Shown here: positions 1-8,747 of the stretch, in pieces
Layout: the number at the start of each line of letters is the position of its first letter
How positions within the stretch are numbered: the stretch's first letter is position 1
NCBI GenBank assembly: GCA_020638975.1
Contig: JACKHN010000005.1
Location: 310,001 to 374,000, forward strand
Direction: 5' to 3'
Origin: Planctomycetaceae bacterium
GTDB taxonomy: Bacteria; Planctomycetota; Planctomycetia; Pirellulales; Pirellulaceae
Length of the DNA stretch: 64,000 nt
Position numbers and translations under genes: made by a program
Notes under the pieces: model-generated
What the model saw: the letters and a program-made list of their open reading frames with translations, nothing else
Told to the model about the DNA's origin: nothing
Database searches by the model: none

Positions 1-203
1 CCATCACTCGACGAAGCACATGACACAGCATCCCGCGACGGGTAGGATAAATCCGGCAAACCACGTGCCGAACAGAATTGGCTGGAAGCCTATCCCACAA
101 AAGTTTTTCGACAGTAATTGTTTGGCCAATGCTAAGCTGTAACCAAGCACTAGTTCGTTGCGACGGACTCACATCAGCATTTTTGCATCGACAGGATAGA
201 ACA

Positions 204-1004
204 ATGGACGTTGTTAAGCTTGCAATTCACGGCGCAGCCGGTCGCATGGGGAAACGGTTGGTCGCTCTCAGCACGAGCGATCCCGCACTAAGGCTTGTGG
301 CGGCTATCGAATACTCAAAGCACCCGGACCTTGGTCGCGACGCCGGGCTGCTCGCCGGTGTCGCGGAGGCCGGCGTGCCACTAAGTTCGTCGCTTGACTT
401 CGTGGCCGATGCGGTAATCGATTTCTCTTTGCCAGATTCCGCAATCGCTCTCGTGCGCTCATGCGTAACCCACAAGCGGCCGCTCGTCCTGGCGACGACG
501 GGGATGTCGGAAGATCAGAAAACGGAAGTTCGAGCCGCCGGACTAGAGATCCCCATCGTTTGGGCTCCCAGCATGAGCATGGCGGTCAACCTAACGATGA
601 AGTTAGCTTCGATTGCTGGGCAAACCTTGAAAGATGCGCCGGGCGGTGCTGACGTCGAAATCATCGAACGCCATCACCGTTATAAGGAAGACGCGCCGAG
701 CGGGACGGCCTTGAAGTTTGGCGAACTGATCGCTGAGGCGATGGGACAGACCAATCACCAGCATGGTCGAGAAGGCCAGACCGGCCAGCGACCGCATGAT
801 GAAATTGGTTATCATGCGATCCGCGTCGGTGACAATCCCGGCGAACACACGATCGTCTTTGGGTTGCTGGGCGAAACGATCGAGTTGACCGTGCGTGCTT
901 CGAATCGAGACTGTTATGCCTTGGGCGCTCTGCAGGCTGCGAAATTCATTGCCAACAAAGGGCCTGGGTTGTATTCGATGTACGACGTGCTGGGACTCGA
1001 ATAG
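204..1004 (+). CDS. dapB: 4-hydroxy-tetrahydrodipicolinate reductase
   Basis: This cytoplasmic enzyme reduces 4-hydroxy-tetrahydrodipicolinate with NAD(P)H in the diaminopimelate and lysine pathway, which supplies the peptidoglycan cross-linking residue. The 266-residue product has the dinucleotide-binding loop GAAGRMG at residues 10-16 and the family signature ERHHRYKEDAPSGTA at 155-169, which contains the catalytic HH pair and lysine. Length is normal for DapB. The reading frame is open further upstream to position 78, but I chose the ATG at 204 because the protein then begins with the conserved first strand (MDVVKLAIHGAAG) and an AGGA lies just before it. It is convergent with the Nudix gene, whose stop lies 7 bases beyond its own. 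Identification is firm. Confidence 0.95.
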   Translation: MDVVKLAIHGAAGRMGKRLVALSTSDPALRLVAAIEYSKHPDLGRDAGLLAGVAEAGVPLSSSLDFVADAVIDFSLPDSAIALVRSCVTHKRPLVLATTGMSEDQKTEVRAAGLEIPIVWAPSMSMAVNLTMKLASIAGQTLKDAPGGADVEIIERHHRYKEDAPSGTALKFGELIAEAMGQTNHQHGREGQTGQRPHDEIGYHAIRVGDNPGEHTIVFGLLGETIELTVRASNRDCYALGALQAAKFIANKGPGLYSMYDVLGLE

Positions 1005-1011
1005 AGTAGAT

Positions 1012-1434
1012 CTAAGTTGTTGCTCGAAAGTGTTCGGCGATGGCTGCTAACAGCGGATCGATTGTGGCTTCTTGAATCGCATGTGGCGGGTTCCAGGGGA
1101 ACCATTCGAAGCCAGGGTGCTCCGTTGGCACAATCTCAACGTCTCGGAGCAGCCACCCAAGATAGATCAGTAGAGTCTTGTCACAGGTTTGCTTAGGGTA
1201 TCGTCGATCTTGGACCTTGTACTTGTGTTTGAAGCAAAACTGTTTGTCGAGTTCGATGTCTCCGGCGGTGATTCCCGTCTCTTCGACGAGTTCTCGCAGT
1301 GCGCATTCAATATCGGTTTCACCTGGATCGACATGGCCTTTTGGCAAGTCCCACCGCGATTTGTGACGCATTAGCAAGAAGGACAACGGCTCGCGTTTGA
1401 AGACAATGACGCCGCAGGATTTGACTTGAGGCAT
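1012..1434 (-). CDS. Nudix hydrolase, diadenosine tetraphosphatase-like
   Basis: A 140-residue Nudix hydrolase, a family that cleaves nucleoside diphosphates linked to another moiety. The Nudix box is complete at residues 33-55: G33, E39, R47, E48, E51, E52 and G54 are all in place. The short single-domain form and the opening SCGVIVFKRE...LLMRHKSRWDLPKGH resemble the bis(5'-nucleosyl)-tetraphosphatase (Ap4A hydrolase) branch, but substrate cannot be told from the box alone. It follows the TolB-like gene on the same strand with a 15-base gap, so the two may be co-transcribed. No clear ribosome site precedes the ATG, which is common in planctomycetes. Confidence 0.88.
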   Translation of the reverse strand: MPQVKSCGVIVFKREPLSFLLMRHKSRWDLPKGHVDPGETDIECALRELVEETGITAGDIELDKQFCFKHKYKVQDRRYPKQTCDKTLLIYLGWLLRDVEIVPTEHPGFEWFPWNPPHAIQEATIDPLLAAIAEHFRATT

Positions 1435-1449
1435 GACGCTGAACTGGGG

Positions 1450-2517
1450 CTAAGGCTTCGCGGGCATTTTAAAGTCGGCAATGAACAGTTGGCTGCTGTG
1501 ATCGTCCGTCCGAGTGCTGGTCCACATCAGCTGCTTGCCGTCGGGCGAAAATACGGGCAAGACATCGGCTGCCTGGGAATCGCTGACTCGCAGAGGCTCG
1601 CCGATGGAAAACTCTCCATCTTTGACTTCGTAACGGGCCAGCCACAAATCGTAGTTCGGCCGAGCTTGCGGGTTGGAATGGTCGGCCCCTGTCCAGATGA
1701 TGTAAGGTTCGGTGGGGTGCCAGTACGGAGCCCAATGGACACCGTTGCTGTCCGTGAGGGCGGTCTCATTCTTACCATCAACTCCGATGACGTAGATCTG
1801 AAGAAAGTGCTCTTTCTCACGATCGCTTCGGAAGACGATCCACTTCTGATCGGGCGACATGAAGGGGCCACCGTCGTAACCCGGTGCATTCGTTAACTGT
1901 TTCACATCCGAGCCATCGACGTTCATCAGGTAGATGTCTGGATCGCCATCCCGATCACTACAGAAGGCTATTTGCTTACCGTCCTTCGAGTAGGCGCCTT
2001 CGGCGTCGTATCCCTTGGCATCAGTCAGTTGATGCAGGATATTGCCGTCTAAATCGGACTCGAAGATATCCATGTACGGATCGAAGTCCCATGAATAGCG
2101 CCGACGAACGCCGGACTTGCGATCTTCTTCTGCTTGGCGGATCGCGTCGGCTTCGGTCTTATCCATGTTCGGGTCAAGGTGGCTTGAAGCGAAGAGCAAA
2201 CGTTTACCTTCCGGCGAGAAGTAACTGCACGTCGTCCGCCCACGCCCTGTACTGATCAGCTTTGGTTCGCCGCCAGCGAGGGGCTGTGTATAAATTTGAT
2301 AGAAAGGATATTCAGCGCGGATCGCTTGGTAGATAATCTGCGTTCCGTCCGGCGAAAAATATCCTTCGCCTGCCTTCTCGAAGCCGGAAGTGACTTGGCG
2401 GATGTTGGTGAGAAAGCGGCTTTCGACCGATTCCGAATCGGCGGCGAAACCGAACTCCGTTAGAGTTGCGCAGGCTCCAATTACGAAAATGCCAACTAAG
2501 GGTTTCATACTTTCCAC
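1450..2517 (-). CDS. Secreted TolB-like beta-propeller protein
   Basis: A 355-residue exported protein made of WD40-like beta-propeller (PD40/TolB C-terminal) repeats. An N-terminal hydrophobic segment ending near FGFAA at about residue 25 reads as a signal peptide. Repeats with the pattern FSPDGxxIxYxSxRxxxxxIYxxxxDG recur through the chain, for example AYSKDGKQIAFCSDRDGDPDIYLMNVDG and FMSPDQKWIVFRSDRE. The start is a GTG at 2517 with GAGAGG eight bases upstream; an ATG three codons later (2508) is the alternative. Such propellers bind ligands or proteins in the periplasm. There is no tol-pal context here, so a TolB role is not implied. Specific function unknown. Confidence 0.8.
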   Translation of the reverse strand: MESMKPLVGIFVIGACATLTEFGFAADSESVESRFLTNIRQVTSGFEKAGEGYFSPDGTQIIYQAIRAEYPFYQIYTQPLAGGEPKLISTGRGRTTCSYFSPEGKRLLFASSHLDPNMDKTEADAIRQAEEDRKSGVRRRYSWDFDPYMDIFESDLDGNILHQLTDAKGYDAEGAYSKDGKQIAFCSDRDGDPDIYLMNVDGSDVKQLTNAPGYDGGPFMSPDQKWIVFRSDREKEHFLQIYVIGVDGKNETALTDSNGVHWAPYWHPTEPYIIWTGADHSNPQARPNYDLWLARYEVKDGEFSIGEPLRVSDSQAADVLPVFSPDGKQLMWTSTRTDDHSSQLFIADFKMPAKP

Positions 2518-2612
2518 AAGATCATCCTCTCAAGTTACTGGGCTGCGGTGTCACAAGTCGCGTGAGGCATTATAAAGATATCTGCCACGGACGACAGGAA
2601 GTCAGGCCCAAG

Positions 2613-2712
2613 GGTAGTGGTACACTTTGCCGTAAGTCGGGCACTCCTGCCCGACAAAGGACGGCCAAGAGTGGCCGTCCTACTTTCCGGAATTTCAAAC
2701 TGTACCACTACC
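2613..2712 (+). repeat. 100-bp MITE-like element, copy 1
   Basis: Begins GGTAGTGGTACA and ends TGTACCACTACC, a perfect 12-bp terminal inverted repeat. Two further hairpins lie inside: GTCGGGCA (2636-2643) pairs with TGCCCGAC (2648-2655), and GGACGGCCA (2659-2667) with TGGCCGTCC (2672-2680). The flanks are GGCCCAAG (2605-2612) and GCCCCAAG (2713-2720), a 7/8 direct repeat. It differs from the copy at 17749-17848 by one base. It has no coding capacity and lies between the TolB-like gene and the cobalamin adenosyltransferase. Confidence 0.9.
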
Positions 2713-2746
2713 GCCCCAAGACACATCTAATTCTCGAAAGACAGTC

Positions 2747-3307
2747 GTGAAAATCTACACCAAGACAGGTGACGGCGGCGAAACCGGGTTGTTCTCAGGT
2801 CCTCGAGTCTCGAAGGACGATGCTCGTATCGAAGCGTACGGGACGGTGGATGAACTGAATGCATTCTTGGGACTGGCTCGTGCCGAATCTTTGCCCCCGA
2901 AAATTGATTCCGTCCTCGAGAGAATACAGCACGGCCTGTTCGCTGTTGGCGCCGAACTGGCTTCGCCCGATCCCGTGGCGGCGAAAACGAAAATGGTAGG
3001 AGCCGATGAGATCGCGTGGCTAGAAGCGACAATTGACTCGTGCGAGGCAACTCTGGAACCGCTAAGGCAGTTCATCCTGCCAGCTGGAACGCGCGCGGCG
3101 ACTGCGTTACATGTTGCCCGCGGCGTCTGCCGCCGAGCGGAGCGGCGAGTCGTTACGTTGCTGCGAGCTAGCCAGGAGCCAATCTCGGGAGAGGTCATTC
3201 AGTACCTAAATCGTCTGGGAGATCTGCTGTTTTCGTTGGCTCGAAGTGTCAACGCCTCGGCTGGCGAATCCGATCACCCGTGGGTCAAACCTCAACCACC
3301 CAAATGA
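2747..3307 (+). CDS. Cob(I)alamin adenosyltransferase, PduO type
   Basis: Transfers the adenosyl group of ATP to cob(I)alamin to make adenosylcobalamin. The 186-residue protein opens with the PduO/MMAB signature TKTGDGGETGLFSG at residues 5-18 and carries the family's later helices, including FILPAGTRAATALHVARGVCRRAERR, the conserved nucleotide and corrin-binding segment. Length is normal for a single-domain PduO enzyme. The start is a GTG at 2747. It stands alone on this strand, directly downstream of the 100-bp repeat. A B12-dependent mutase and its chaperone meaB lie at the far end of the window (61.9-64 kb), so this enzyme could supply their cofactor; that link is inferred. Confidence 0.93.
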   Translation: MKIYTKTGDGGETGLFSGPRVSKDDARIEAYGTVDELNAFLGLARAESLPPKIDSVLERIQHGLFAVGAELASPDPVAAKTKMVGADEIAWLEATIDSCEATLEPLRQFILPAGTRAATALHVARGVCRRAERRVVTLLRASQEPISGEVIQYLNRLGDLLFSLARSVNASAGESDHPWVKPQPPK

Positions 3308-3530
3308 GCTAACACTCTTTGCTTCTTCTCAGCGGAATCAAGTGTCGGGTTATTTACTTCGACACGCGGGGGGGCTACTTTGTTAGGCCTACTAACCGCA
3401 ACTGTATCCAGGCGACTGTTCCTTTCGAGCGACAGACAAGTGTGGTTGGCTATCGCTGTCGTTTTCCAGACGCACCGCAGGCGGCGGGTCGCGTTCCCAG
3501 GTTGTTGTGTTTCTAGGTGGGGAACCATTC

Positions 3531-5096
3531 ATGTTTAGACACTGGTTGATTGCAGTAGGCATGTGTTGCCTGCTCGGACTGACGAGTATTCGTAACTTGC
3601 CAGCGCAGGAGGCTGATGCGGCACCAGCGGAGGCGACAACCGAAACGTCTGCTGAAGCTGCGGCTGTGGATGAAGAGACAAAAGACGCGGCGAGCGAGCC
3701 GACGCCTGCGACTAGCGAGGAGCCTGTCGAGGCGAACGACGAAGGTCCTGATCTCGGATCGATGCAGCCCGGCGATCCTGGTTACTCGACGGCGTTAATG
3801 ACTCGGCTTATTCAATTGGAAAAGACGGCCGAAGAGGCGGCGTTGCCGGGGCATAACGCTTGGATGTTGGCGTCATCTGCGCTCGTGCTGTTCATGACGG
3901 TGCCGGGACTTGCGATGTTCTATGGTGGACTTGTCCGCAAGAAGAACGTTCTGGGAGTGGTGATGCAGTGCATCTTTCTGATGGGTGTGATGACGGTATT
4001 GTGGGGATTGGTTGGATACTCGCTGGCCTTCGGTGGCGACAATCCGTACATCGGAAACCTGGATCACGCATTACTGACGGGCGTTACCATGACCGGTGGC
4101 GAGGCTCCCATGAGCGGCTCGATCCCGACGTTGACGTTCATGGTTTTCCAGGGCATGTTCTTCATTATTACACCCGCTTTGATTTGCGGTGCCTTTGCTG
4201 AACGGATGAAGTTCAGCACGATGGTGGTCTTTTCTATTATCTGGGGTATCGTCATCTACTGCCCGCTGTGCCATTGGGTTTGGGGTGGTGGTATTTTGGC
4301 GTTCGGCGAAGACCACGCACTTGCCGGCGGTGCGCTCGACTTTGCGGGAGGCACGGTGGTTCATATTAGTTCTGGCGTGTCGGCTCTTGTGTGTGCACTA
4401 CTGATCGGTCGCCGGCTCGGATTTGGCACGGATGATATGCGGCCCCACAATTTGACCTATACGGCGCTCGGAGCCGGCATGCTCTGGGTGGGCTGGTTTG
4501 GCTTTAACGCCGGCAGCGAACTCGCATCGGACGGTCTGGCAGCCAATGCGTTTGTTGTGACGCACTTCTCCGCTGCTGCAGGCGCCGTTTCCTGGGCCAT
4601 GATCGAGTGGATTACGCGTGGCAAGGCCAGTGTGTTGGGTGCTGCCTCCGGCGCCGTGGCTGGACTGGTTTGTATCACCCCCGCTGCTGGATTCGTGCAG
4701 CCGATGCCCGCCCTCGTCATGGGAGCTTCTGCGGGAATCGTGTGTTATTTCGCGTGTTCTAAGCTGAAGGCGGCTGGTGGCTATGACGATTCACTTGATG
4801 CCTTCGGTGTGCATGGCGTCGGAGGCACGCTGGGAGCCGTTTTGACTGGCGTATTCGCGACGACTCAGGTTAATCCTGGTTACGCGAACGGAGTGTTTTA
4901 CGATCCGAGCGGCGGAATGAGCGTGCTGATAGGTCAAATCGTTGCCGTCCTTGTCACGTTCGTCTTTTCGATTGTTGGAACATTCATCATTTTGAAGATT
5001 CTGGATGCAACGATGGGACTCCGCGTTTCGCAAGAACAAGAGACCGTGGGATTGGACCTCAGCCAACATGGCGAAGAGGGCTACATCTTCCTGTAG
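3531..5096 (+). CDS. amt: Ammonium transporter (Amt/Rh family)
   Basis: An 11-helix inner-membrane ammonium channel. The Amt domain starts near residue 105 (AWMLASSALVLFMTVPGLAMFYGGLVRKKN) and continues through signature segments such as FAGGTVVHISSG and DSLDAFGVHGVGGTLGAVLTG, with the pore histidine in HGVGG. The protein is 521 residues, longer than the usual 400-430, because a signal peptide (about 1-27) is followed by a linker of some 65 residues rich in Ala, Glu and Thr. The ATG at 3531 is preferred over an in-frame start at 3507 because AGGTGGGG lies just before it. It is followed by glnB, the P-II partner that gates Amt channels. The linker is odd and may be lineage-specific. Confidence 0.95.
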   Translation: MFRHWLIAVGMCCLLGLTSIRNLPAQEADAAPAEATTETSAEAAAVDEETKDAASEPTPATSEEPVEANDEGPDLGSMQPGDPGYSTALMTRLIQLEKTAEEAALPGHNAWMLASSALVLFMTVPGLAMFYGGLVRKKNVLGVVMQCIFLMGVMTVLWGLVGYSLAFGGDNPYIGNLDHALLTGVTMTGGEAPMSGSIPTLTFMVFQGMFFIITPALICGAFAERMKFSTMVVFSIIWGIVIYCPLCHWVWGGGILAFGEDHALAGGALDFAGGTVVHISSGVSALVCALLIGRRLGFGTDDMRPHNLTYTALGAGMLWVGWFGFNAGSELASDGLAANAFVVTHFSAAAGAVSWAMIEWITRGKASVLGAASGAVAGLVCITPAAGFVQPMPALVMGASAGIVCYFACSKLKAAGGYDDSLDAFGVHGVGGTLGAVLTGVFATTQVNPGYANGVFYDPSGGMSVLIGQIVAVLVTFVFSIVGTFIILKILDATMGLRVSQEQETVGLDLSQHGEEGYIFL

Positions 5097-5126
5097 TAAG
5101 AACGTTAAACTAAAACCAGGTAACGG

Positions 5127-5161
5127 CAGTGATCCACCCACAACGATGGGTGGCATCACTG
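5127..5161 (+). promoter_or_regulatory. Hairpin between amt and glnB
   Basis: CAGTGATCCACCCA pairs with TGGGTGG-C-ATCACTG across a six-base loop, with one unpaired base. No T-run follows, so it is not a standard terminator. It sits 31 bases after the amt stop and 23 before the glnB start, and may act as an mRNA stabiliser or partial attenuator that sets the ratio of the two products. Confidence 0.5.
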
Positions 5162-5184
5162 TCGGCCATCGATAGGAGAAGGCC

Positions 5185-5523
5185 ATGAAGAAAATTGAAG
5201 CGATTGTTCGCCATTTCAAACTTGAAGATGTAAAGAACGCTCTGACGGAACACGGTATCCACGGGATGACCGTGACGGAGGTTCGAGGCTTCGGTCGCCA
5301 GAAGGGCCACACCGAGATGTATCGCGGCACGGAGTACACCGTTGATTTCGTTCCGAAGGTGAAGATTGAAGTCGTTTGTTCCGATGGCAGTTTGCAGACC
5401 GTTGTGGACACCATTCTGCAGGCGGCTCAGACAGGTCAAATCGGCGACGGTAAAATCTTCGTTACCGATCTGCAGAACTCGATCCGAATCCGGACAGGAG
5501 AAACCGGCGAAGAAGCGCTCTAG
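5185..5523 (+). CDS. glnB: P-II family nitrogen regulatory protein
   Basis: A 112-residue P-II signal protein that senses 2-oxoglutarate, ATP/ADP and glutamine status and binds Amt, glutamine synthetase adenylyltransferase and other targets. Length and sequence are full. The T-loop contains Tyr51 (RGTEYTVDF), the residue uridylylated by GlnD, whose gene follows. The ATG at 5185 has TAGGAG upstream. The location beside amt would suit the name glnK, and the location before glnD suits glnB; sequence alone does not separate them. It is closed off downstream by a strong terminator at 5563-5604. Confidence 0.95.
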   Translation: MKKIEAIVRHFKLEDVKNALTEHGIHGMTVTEVRGFGRQKGHTEMYRGTEYTVDFVPKVKIEVVCSDGSLQTVVDTILQAAQTGQIGDGKIFVTDLQNSIRIRTGETGEEAL

Positions 5524-5562
5524 TCGTACCTTCGCTGTGGTTTCGTTGGTCGCAAATGATTC

Positions 5563-5604
5563 AGGCGGAGAAAGGGAAGCCACGCTTCCCCAATCCGCCT
5601 TTTT
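5563..5604 (+). terminator. Rho-independent terminator after glnB
   Basis: AGGCGGA (5563-5569) pairs with TCCGCCT (5594-5600), an inner stem GGGAAGC/GCTTCCC closes on a three-base loop, and five T follow. It separates amt-glnB from glnD, which therefore probably has its own promoter. Confidence 0.88.
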
Positions 5605-5676
5605 CGTGTGAACACGTCGTCGCCGTGTTTGCGACGCTGCTTCCGATTGCTCCGAGGTCTGTCAAAGGACGACACA

Positions 5677-8310
5677 ATGCCAACCGGCTTACGACTGCGA
5701 CCGTCGGTGCTTGCTGCCCGCGAAAAGTTGGCGGACGGTCGGGCTAAACTTCGAGCGCAGCATGACGCTGGTTCACCCGGTATTCAGGTTTGTGCTCGGC
5801 TCACCGATCTGCTCGACACGGTCTTGCTCGATCTCTATCACGACGCGTTGGATGAATGTGGTCGTGATATCGAGTCCGTAATTGCCTTAGCTCCTTATGG
5901 CGGTTACGGTCGGCGCGACGTCGCTCCTTACTCCGATGTCGACCTCATGTTGCTGCATAAGCCAGGTACGGAAGCACGCATTGCACCATTTGTGCGACGT
6001 CTCACGCAAGATATTGTCGATGCCGGGCTCGACCTTGGCTACAGTCGTCGTACACCGGCTTACGCCTGTTCGCTCGCGCTGGCGGATGCGACGATCTTTA
6101 CGTCGCTGGTCGAAGCTCGTTACCTCGTTGGTAGCGTCCGCTTGTTCTCGAAGTTCATGCACAAGTTTCGCAAAAGGGCGCTGCGACGCTCGCAATCGTT
6201 GATCGCAAAAATTGAAGAGGCGAGACAAGGGGAGCGGAACCAACACGGCGATACGATTTACTTGTTGAAGCCGAACGTCAAGCGATCGCGTGGCGGGTTG
6301 CGAGATCTTCAAATGGTCCGGTGGATCGGCTTTGCCCGTTGGGGCGAAGCCGAATCATCGAGTCTCGTGTTGGCGGGGCATTTAGCGTCCGCGGATCGAC
6401 GCAAGCTGCGCGATGCTCGCGAGTTCTTGCTGCGATTGCGGAACGAGTTACACTTCCACGCCGGCAAGTCCGTCGACTTGTTGGACCGCCACGAGCAAGT
6501 GCGGATCGCCGAACTGTACAAGTACGAAGGGAATGAAAATCAGCTGCCGGTCGAGCGGTTTATGCGTGACTACATCGAGCATACGAGTCACGTGCGCTAT
6601 TGTGCTGCCCATTTTGTTGAATCGGCAAAGTCGCAATACGGGATTGTTAAATTTGCGGGTGACTTATTCAGCCATCGGATGGAAGGCGACTTCCGCGTCG
6701 GGCCCATTCATATTTCCGCGACGCGCCGCGGCAAGGAAAAGCTGCGGTCCGATCTCGCGGAAGTTCTGCGTCTGATGGACTTAGCGAACCGTACAAAGAC
6801 ACGCATTCACCACGATACGTGGCAACTAATTCGTGAGTCGATGCTTGAATCCGATTCGATCGAGTTGTCGCCGCAAGCCGTGAAAAGGTTTCGCTCACTT
6901 CTTGATCAACCTGGCGAGTTGGGTGACTTGCTGCGTCGATTGCACGAGATGCGAGTACTTGAGAAAATCATTCCACCGATGGCACATGCTCGCCATCTGA
7001 TGCAGTTCAACGAATACCACAAGTACACCGTCGACGAGCATTCGATTCGTGCGATCGAAAGCGCGACCGAGTTTCAGGGACGTGATGATTCGCTCGGGCG
7101 GGCTTATCGAAAGGTCAAGAAGAAGTGGTTATTGCATCTGGCACTACTGATGCACGATCTCGGCAAGGGATTTTCCGAAGATCATAGCAACGTCGGTGCT
7201 CGCCTTGCCGGTGAGACTGCCAAGTTGTTGGGGCTCGGGGAGGACGACACCGAGATTCTGAAGTTCCTTGTTCTCAAACATTTGGTCATGTCCCACTTGG
7301 CGCAGTGGCGCGATACGAACGATGACAACGTGGTAATTCAGTTCGCCGTGGATGTCGGGTCTGCGGAAGTCCTTCAAATGTTATACGTGCTTACGTGTGC
7401 CGATCTGGCCGCCGTTGGCCCTGGCGTACTGAATCGATGGAAGCTGGACTTGCTGACGCAGCTCTATCGCCGCGCCCGCGCACATCTCGCCGGCGACATC
7501 AATCTAGAAGATGAGGAACGTTGGCTGACAGAACGCCGCAACGCGCTGAGCGGTCTCGCCGACTTAGAAGCCGATCCAACTTGGTGGCGTCAACAGATTG
7601 CCGAGATACCCCGCAACTATCTGATGGACTATGAGCCGCCCGATATGATGGAACGACTGGCGGGACTGGCCGCGTTGCCGCGAGACCGAGCGGTCGCATG
7701 GGGACGTTGGCTGGAAGATCGCAAGGCGATCGAATTCACCGTCGGAGCCTACGAAGATATCACGGCCGGTATCTTTCACCGATTGACAGGCGCATTGACT
7801 AGTAGTGGCTTAGAGATCCTGTCTGCCGAGATTCATACGCTGGCCGATGGATTGATCCTTGATCGCTTTTATGTCGGCGACCTGCGGCATACCGGCGAGC
7901 CGCCGCAGGTGCGATTGGATGAAGTCTGCCGAACTCTTGAAGCGTCGCTGACCGCAGATTCGAACAGCAGTCCTTCCTTTCGACGGACCTGGAATCGAGA
8001 GGCAACTGCCGGGCCCGAGACAGGGCGGTTGCCGACTCGCGTACGGATCGACAACGACACGTCCGAGCAACACACGATCATCGACGTCTTCACCCACGAT
8101 CGAACAGGGTTGCTCTACTCGATCTCTCGCACCATTTTTGAGCTCGGCTTATCGGTTCATGGCGCAAAGATCGGCACGCATCTGGATCAGGTCGTTGACG
8201 TGTTCTACGTCACTTGCGAAGGCCAGAAGGTGCAAGAACAGCAGCAAGTCGACGAGATACGATCGCGGTTGCTGGAGGCAATCAGCGAACTGGAAGCGAT
8301 TGCGAGTTGA
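5677..8310 (+). CDS. glnD: [Protein-PII] uridylyltransferase / uridylyl-removing enzyme
   Basis: Bifunctional nitrogen sensor that uridylylates P-II when glutamine is low and removes UMP when glutamine is high. The 877-residue chain has the nucleotidyltransferase motif GGYGRRDVAPYSDVDL at residues 75-90 (metal ligands D87 and D89), a central HD domain (HKYTVDEHSIRAI, then LLHLALLMHDLGKG and LVLKHLVMSHLA), and C-terminal ACT domains, the last being IDVFTHDRTGLLYSISRTIFELGLSVHGAKI. The open frame extends to 5608, but the ATG at 5677 is preferred because AAAGGA lies eight bases before it and the protein then aligns with GlnD N-termini. Co-location with amt and glnB fits its role. Convergent with the Tad-like operon. 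Confidence 0.95.
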   Translation: MPTGLRLRPSVLAAREKLADGRAKLRAQHDAGSPGIQVCARLTDLLDTVLLDLYHDALDECGRDIESVIALAPYGGYGRRDVAPYSDVDLMLLHKPGTEARIAPFVRRLTQDIVDAGLDLGYSRRTPAYACSLALADATIFTSLVEARYLVGSVRLFSKFMHKFRKRALRRSQSLIAKIEEARQGERNQHGDTIYLLKPNVKRSRGGLRDLQMVRWIGFARWGEAESSSLVLAGHLASADRRKLRDAREFLLRLRNELHFHAGKSVDLLDRHEQVRIAELYKYEGNENQLPVERFMRDYIEHTSHVRYCAAHFVESAKSQYGIVKFAGDLFSHRMEGDFRVGPIHISATRRGKEKLRSDLAEVLRLMDLANRTKTRIHHDTWQLIRESMLESDSIELSPQAVKRFRSLLDQPGELGDLLRRLHEMRVLEKIIPPMAHARHLMQFNEYHKYTVDEHSIRAIESATEFQGRDDSLGRAYRKVKKKWLLHLALLMHDLGKGFSEDHSNVGARLAGETAKLLGLGEDDTEILKFLVLKHLVMSHLAQWRDTNDDNVVIQFAVDVGSAEVLQMLYVLTCADLAAVGPGVLNRWKLDLLTQLYRRARAHLAGDINLEDEERWLTERRNALSGLADLEADPTWWRQQIAEIPRNYLMDYEPPDMMERLAGLAALPRDRAVAWGRWLEDRKAIEFTVGAYEDITAGIFHRLTGALTSSGLEILSAEIHTLADGLILDRFYVGDLRHTGEPPQVRLDEVCRTLEASLTADSNSSPSFRRTWNREATAGPETGRLPTRVRIDNDTSEQHTIIDVFTHDRTGLLYSISRTIFELGLSVHGAKIGTHLDQVVDVFYVTCEGQKVQEQQQVDEIRSRLLEAISELEAIAS

Positions 8311-8332
8311 CCCGTCGTTCGCCGAATACTAA

Positions 8333-8734
8333 TTACCCAGTCTTGTCTTTGCTCATCGTCAACGTGCTTGACAGCGCCTTGTTGTAGAAAATGAGCGGCG
8401 CGAACCAACCTTGATCGTTGAAGTTCGCGCTGACCGTCACCGTGACCTCATCAGGGGCGTTGCTGACGCGGATGGTCGGTTTCTTAACGGAAACAACATC
8501 TAATACGGATTGGGCAGCGGCCTGTACTTCGGCGTCGGTTGTGTTAGGCACTAGGCCCCGGCGAACGCCTTCATAGGCTGCGTTTTCCATCGAGTGTCGA
8601 ACCATGTTCATCCGACCGAACTCTAAGGCACTGAAGAACAGAAAGAAAGCCAGCGGCGCCGTCAACGCGAACTCCACCGTTAACGTTCCTTTTCGTTTTC
8701 GGCTTTTCCGTGTTTTCTTCGAAGTCGCGTCCAT
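8333..8734 (-). CDS. TadE-like pseudopilin/assembly protein
   Basis: A 133-residue TadE-family protein. A short basic N-terminus (SKKTRKSRKRKG) leads into the family motif TLTVEFALTAPLAFFLFFSALEFGR, one transmembrane helix with the conserved Glu, and a small extracytoplasmic domain. The start at 8734 is chosen because AAAGG precedes it and because it leaves a 13-base gap to the upstream TadG-like gene; a longer frame to 8827 would overlap that gene. Last gene of a three-gene operon (10257 to 8333). TadE/TadG proteins accompany Flp pilus or planctomycete cell-surface machinery, but no secretion ATPase (TadA) is visible in the window. Confidence 0.85.
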   Translation of the reverse strand: MDATSKKTRKSRKRKGTLTVEFALTAPLAFFLFFSALEFGRMNMVRHSMENAAYEGVRRGLVPNTTDAEVQAAAQSVLDVVSVKKPTIRVSNAPDEVTVTVSANFNDQGWFAPLIFYNKALSSTLTMSKDKTG

Positions 8735-8747
8735 GATAACGGTGCCT

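Noticed and set aside
4..150. A 48-codon minus-strand frame with a GTG start and hydrophobic content
   Set aside because: No ribosome site, no recognisable motif and it sits in the dapB leader; chance is a sufficient explanation.
1450..2517. TolB of a Tol-Pal system
   Set aside because: Only the propeller resembles TolB; there is no TolB N-terminal domain and no tolQRA or pal gene nearby.
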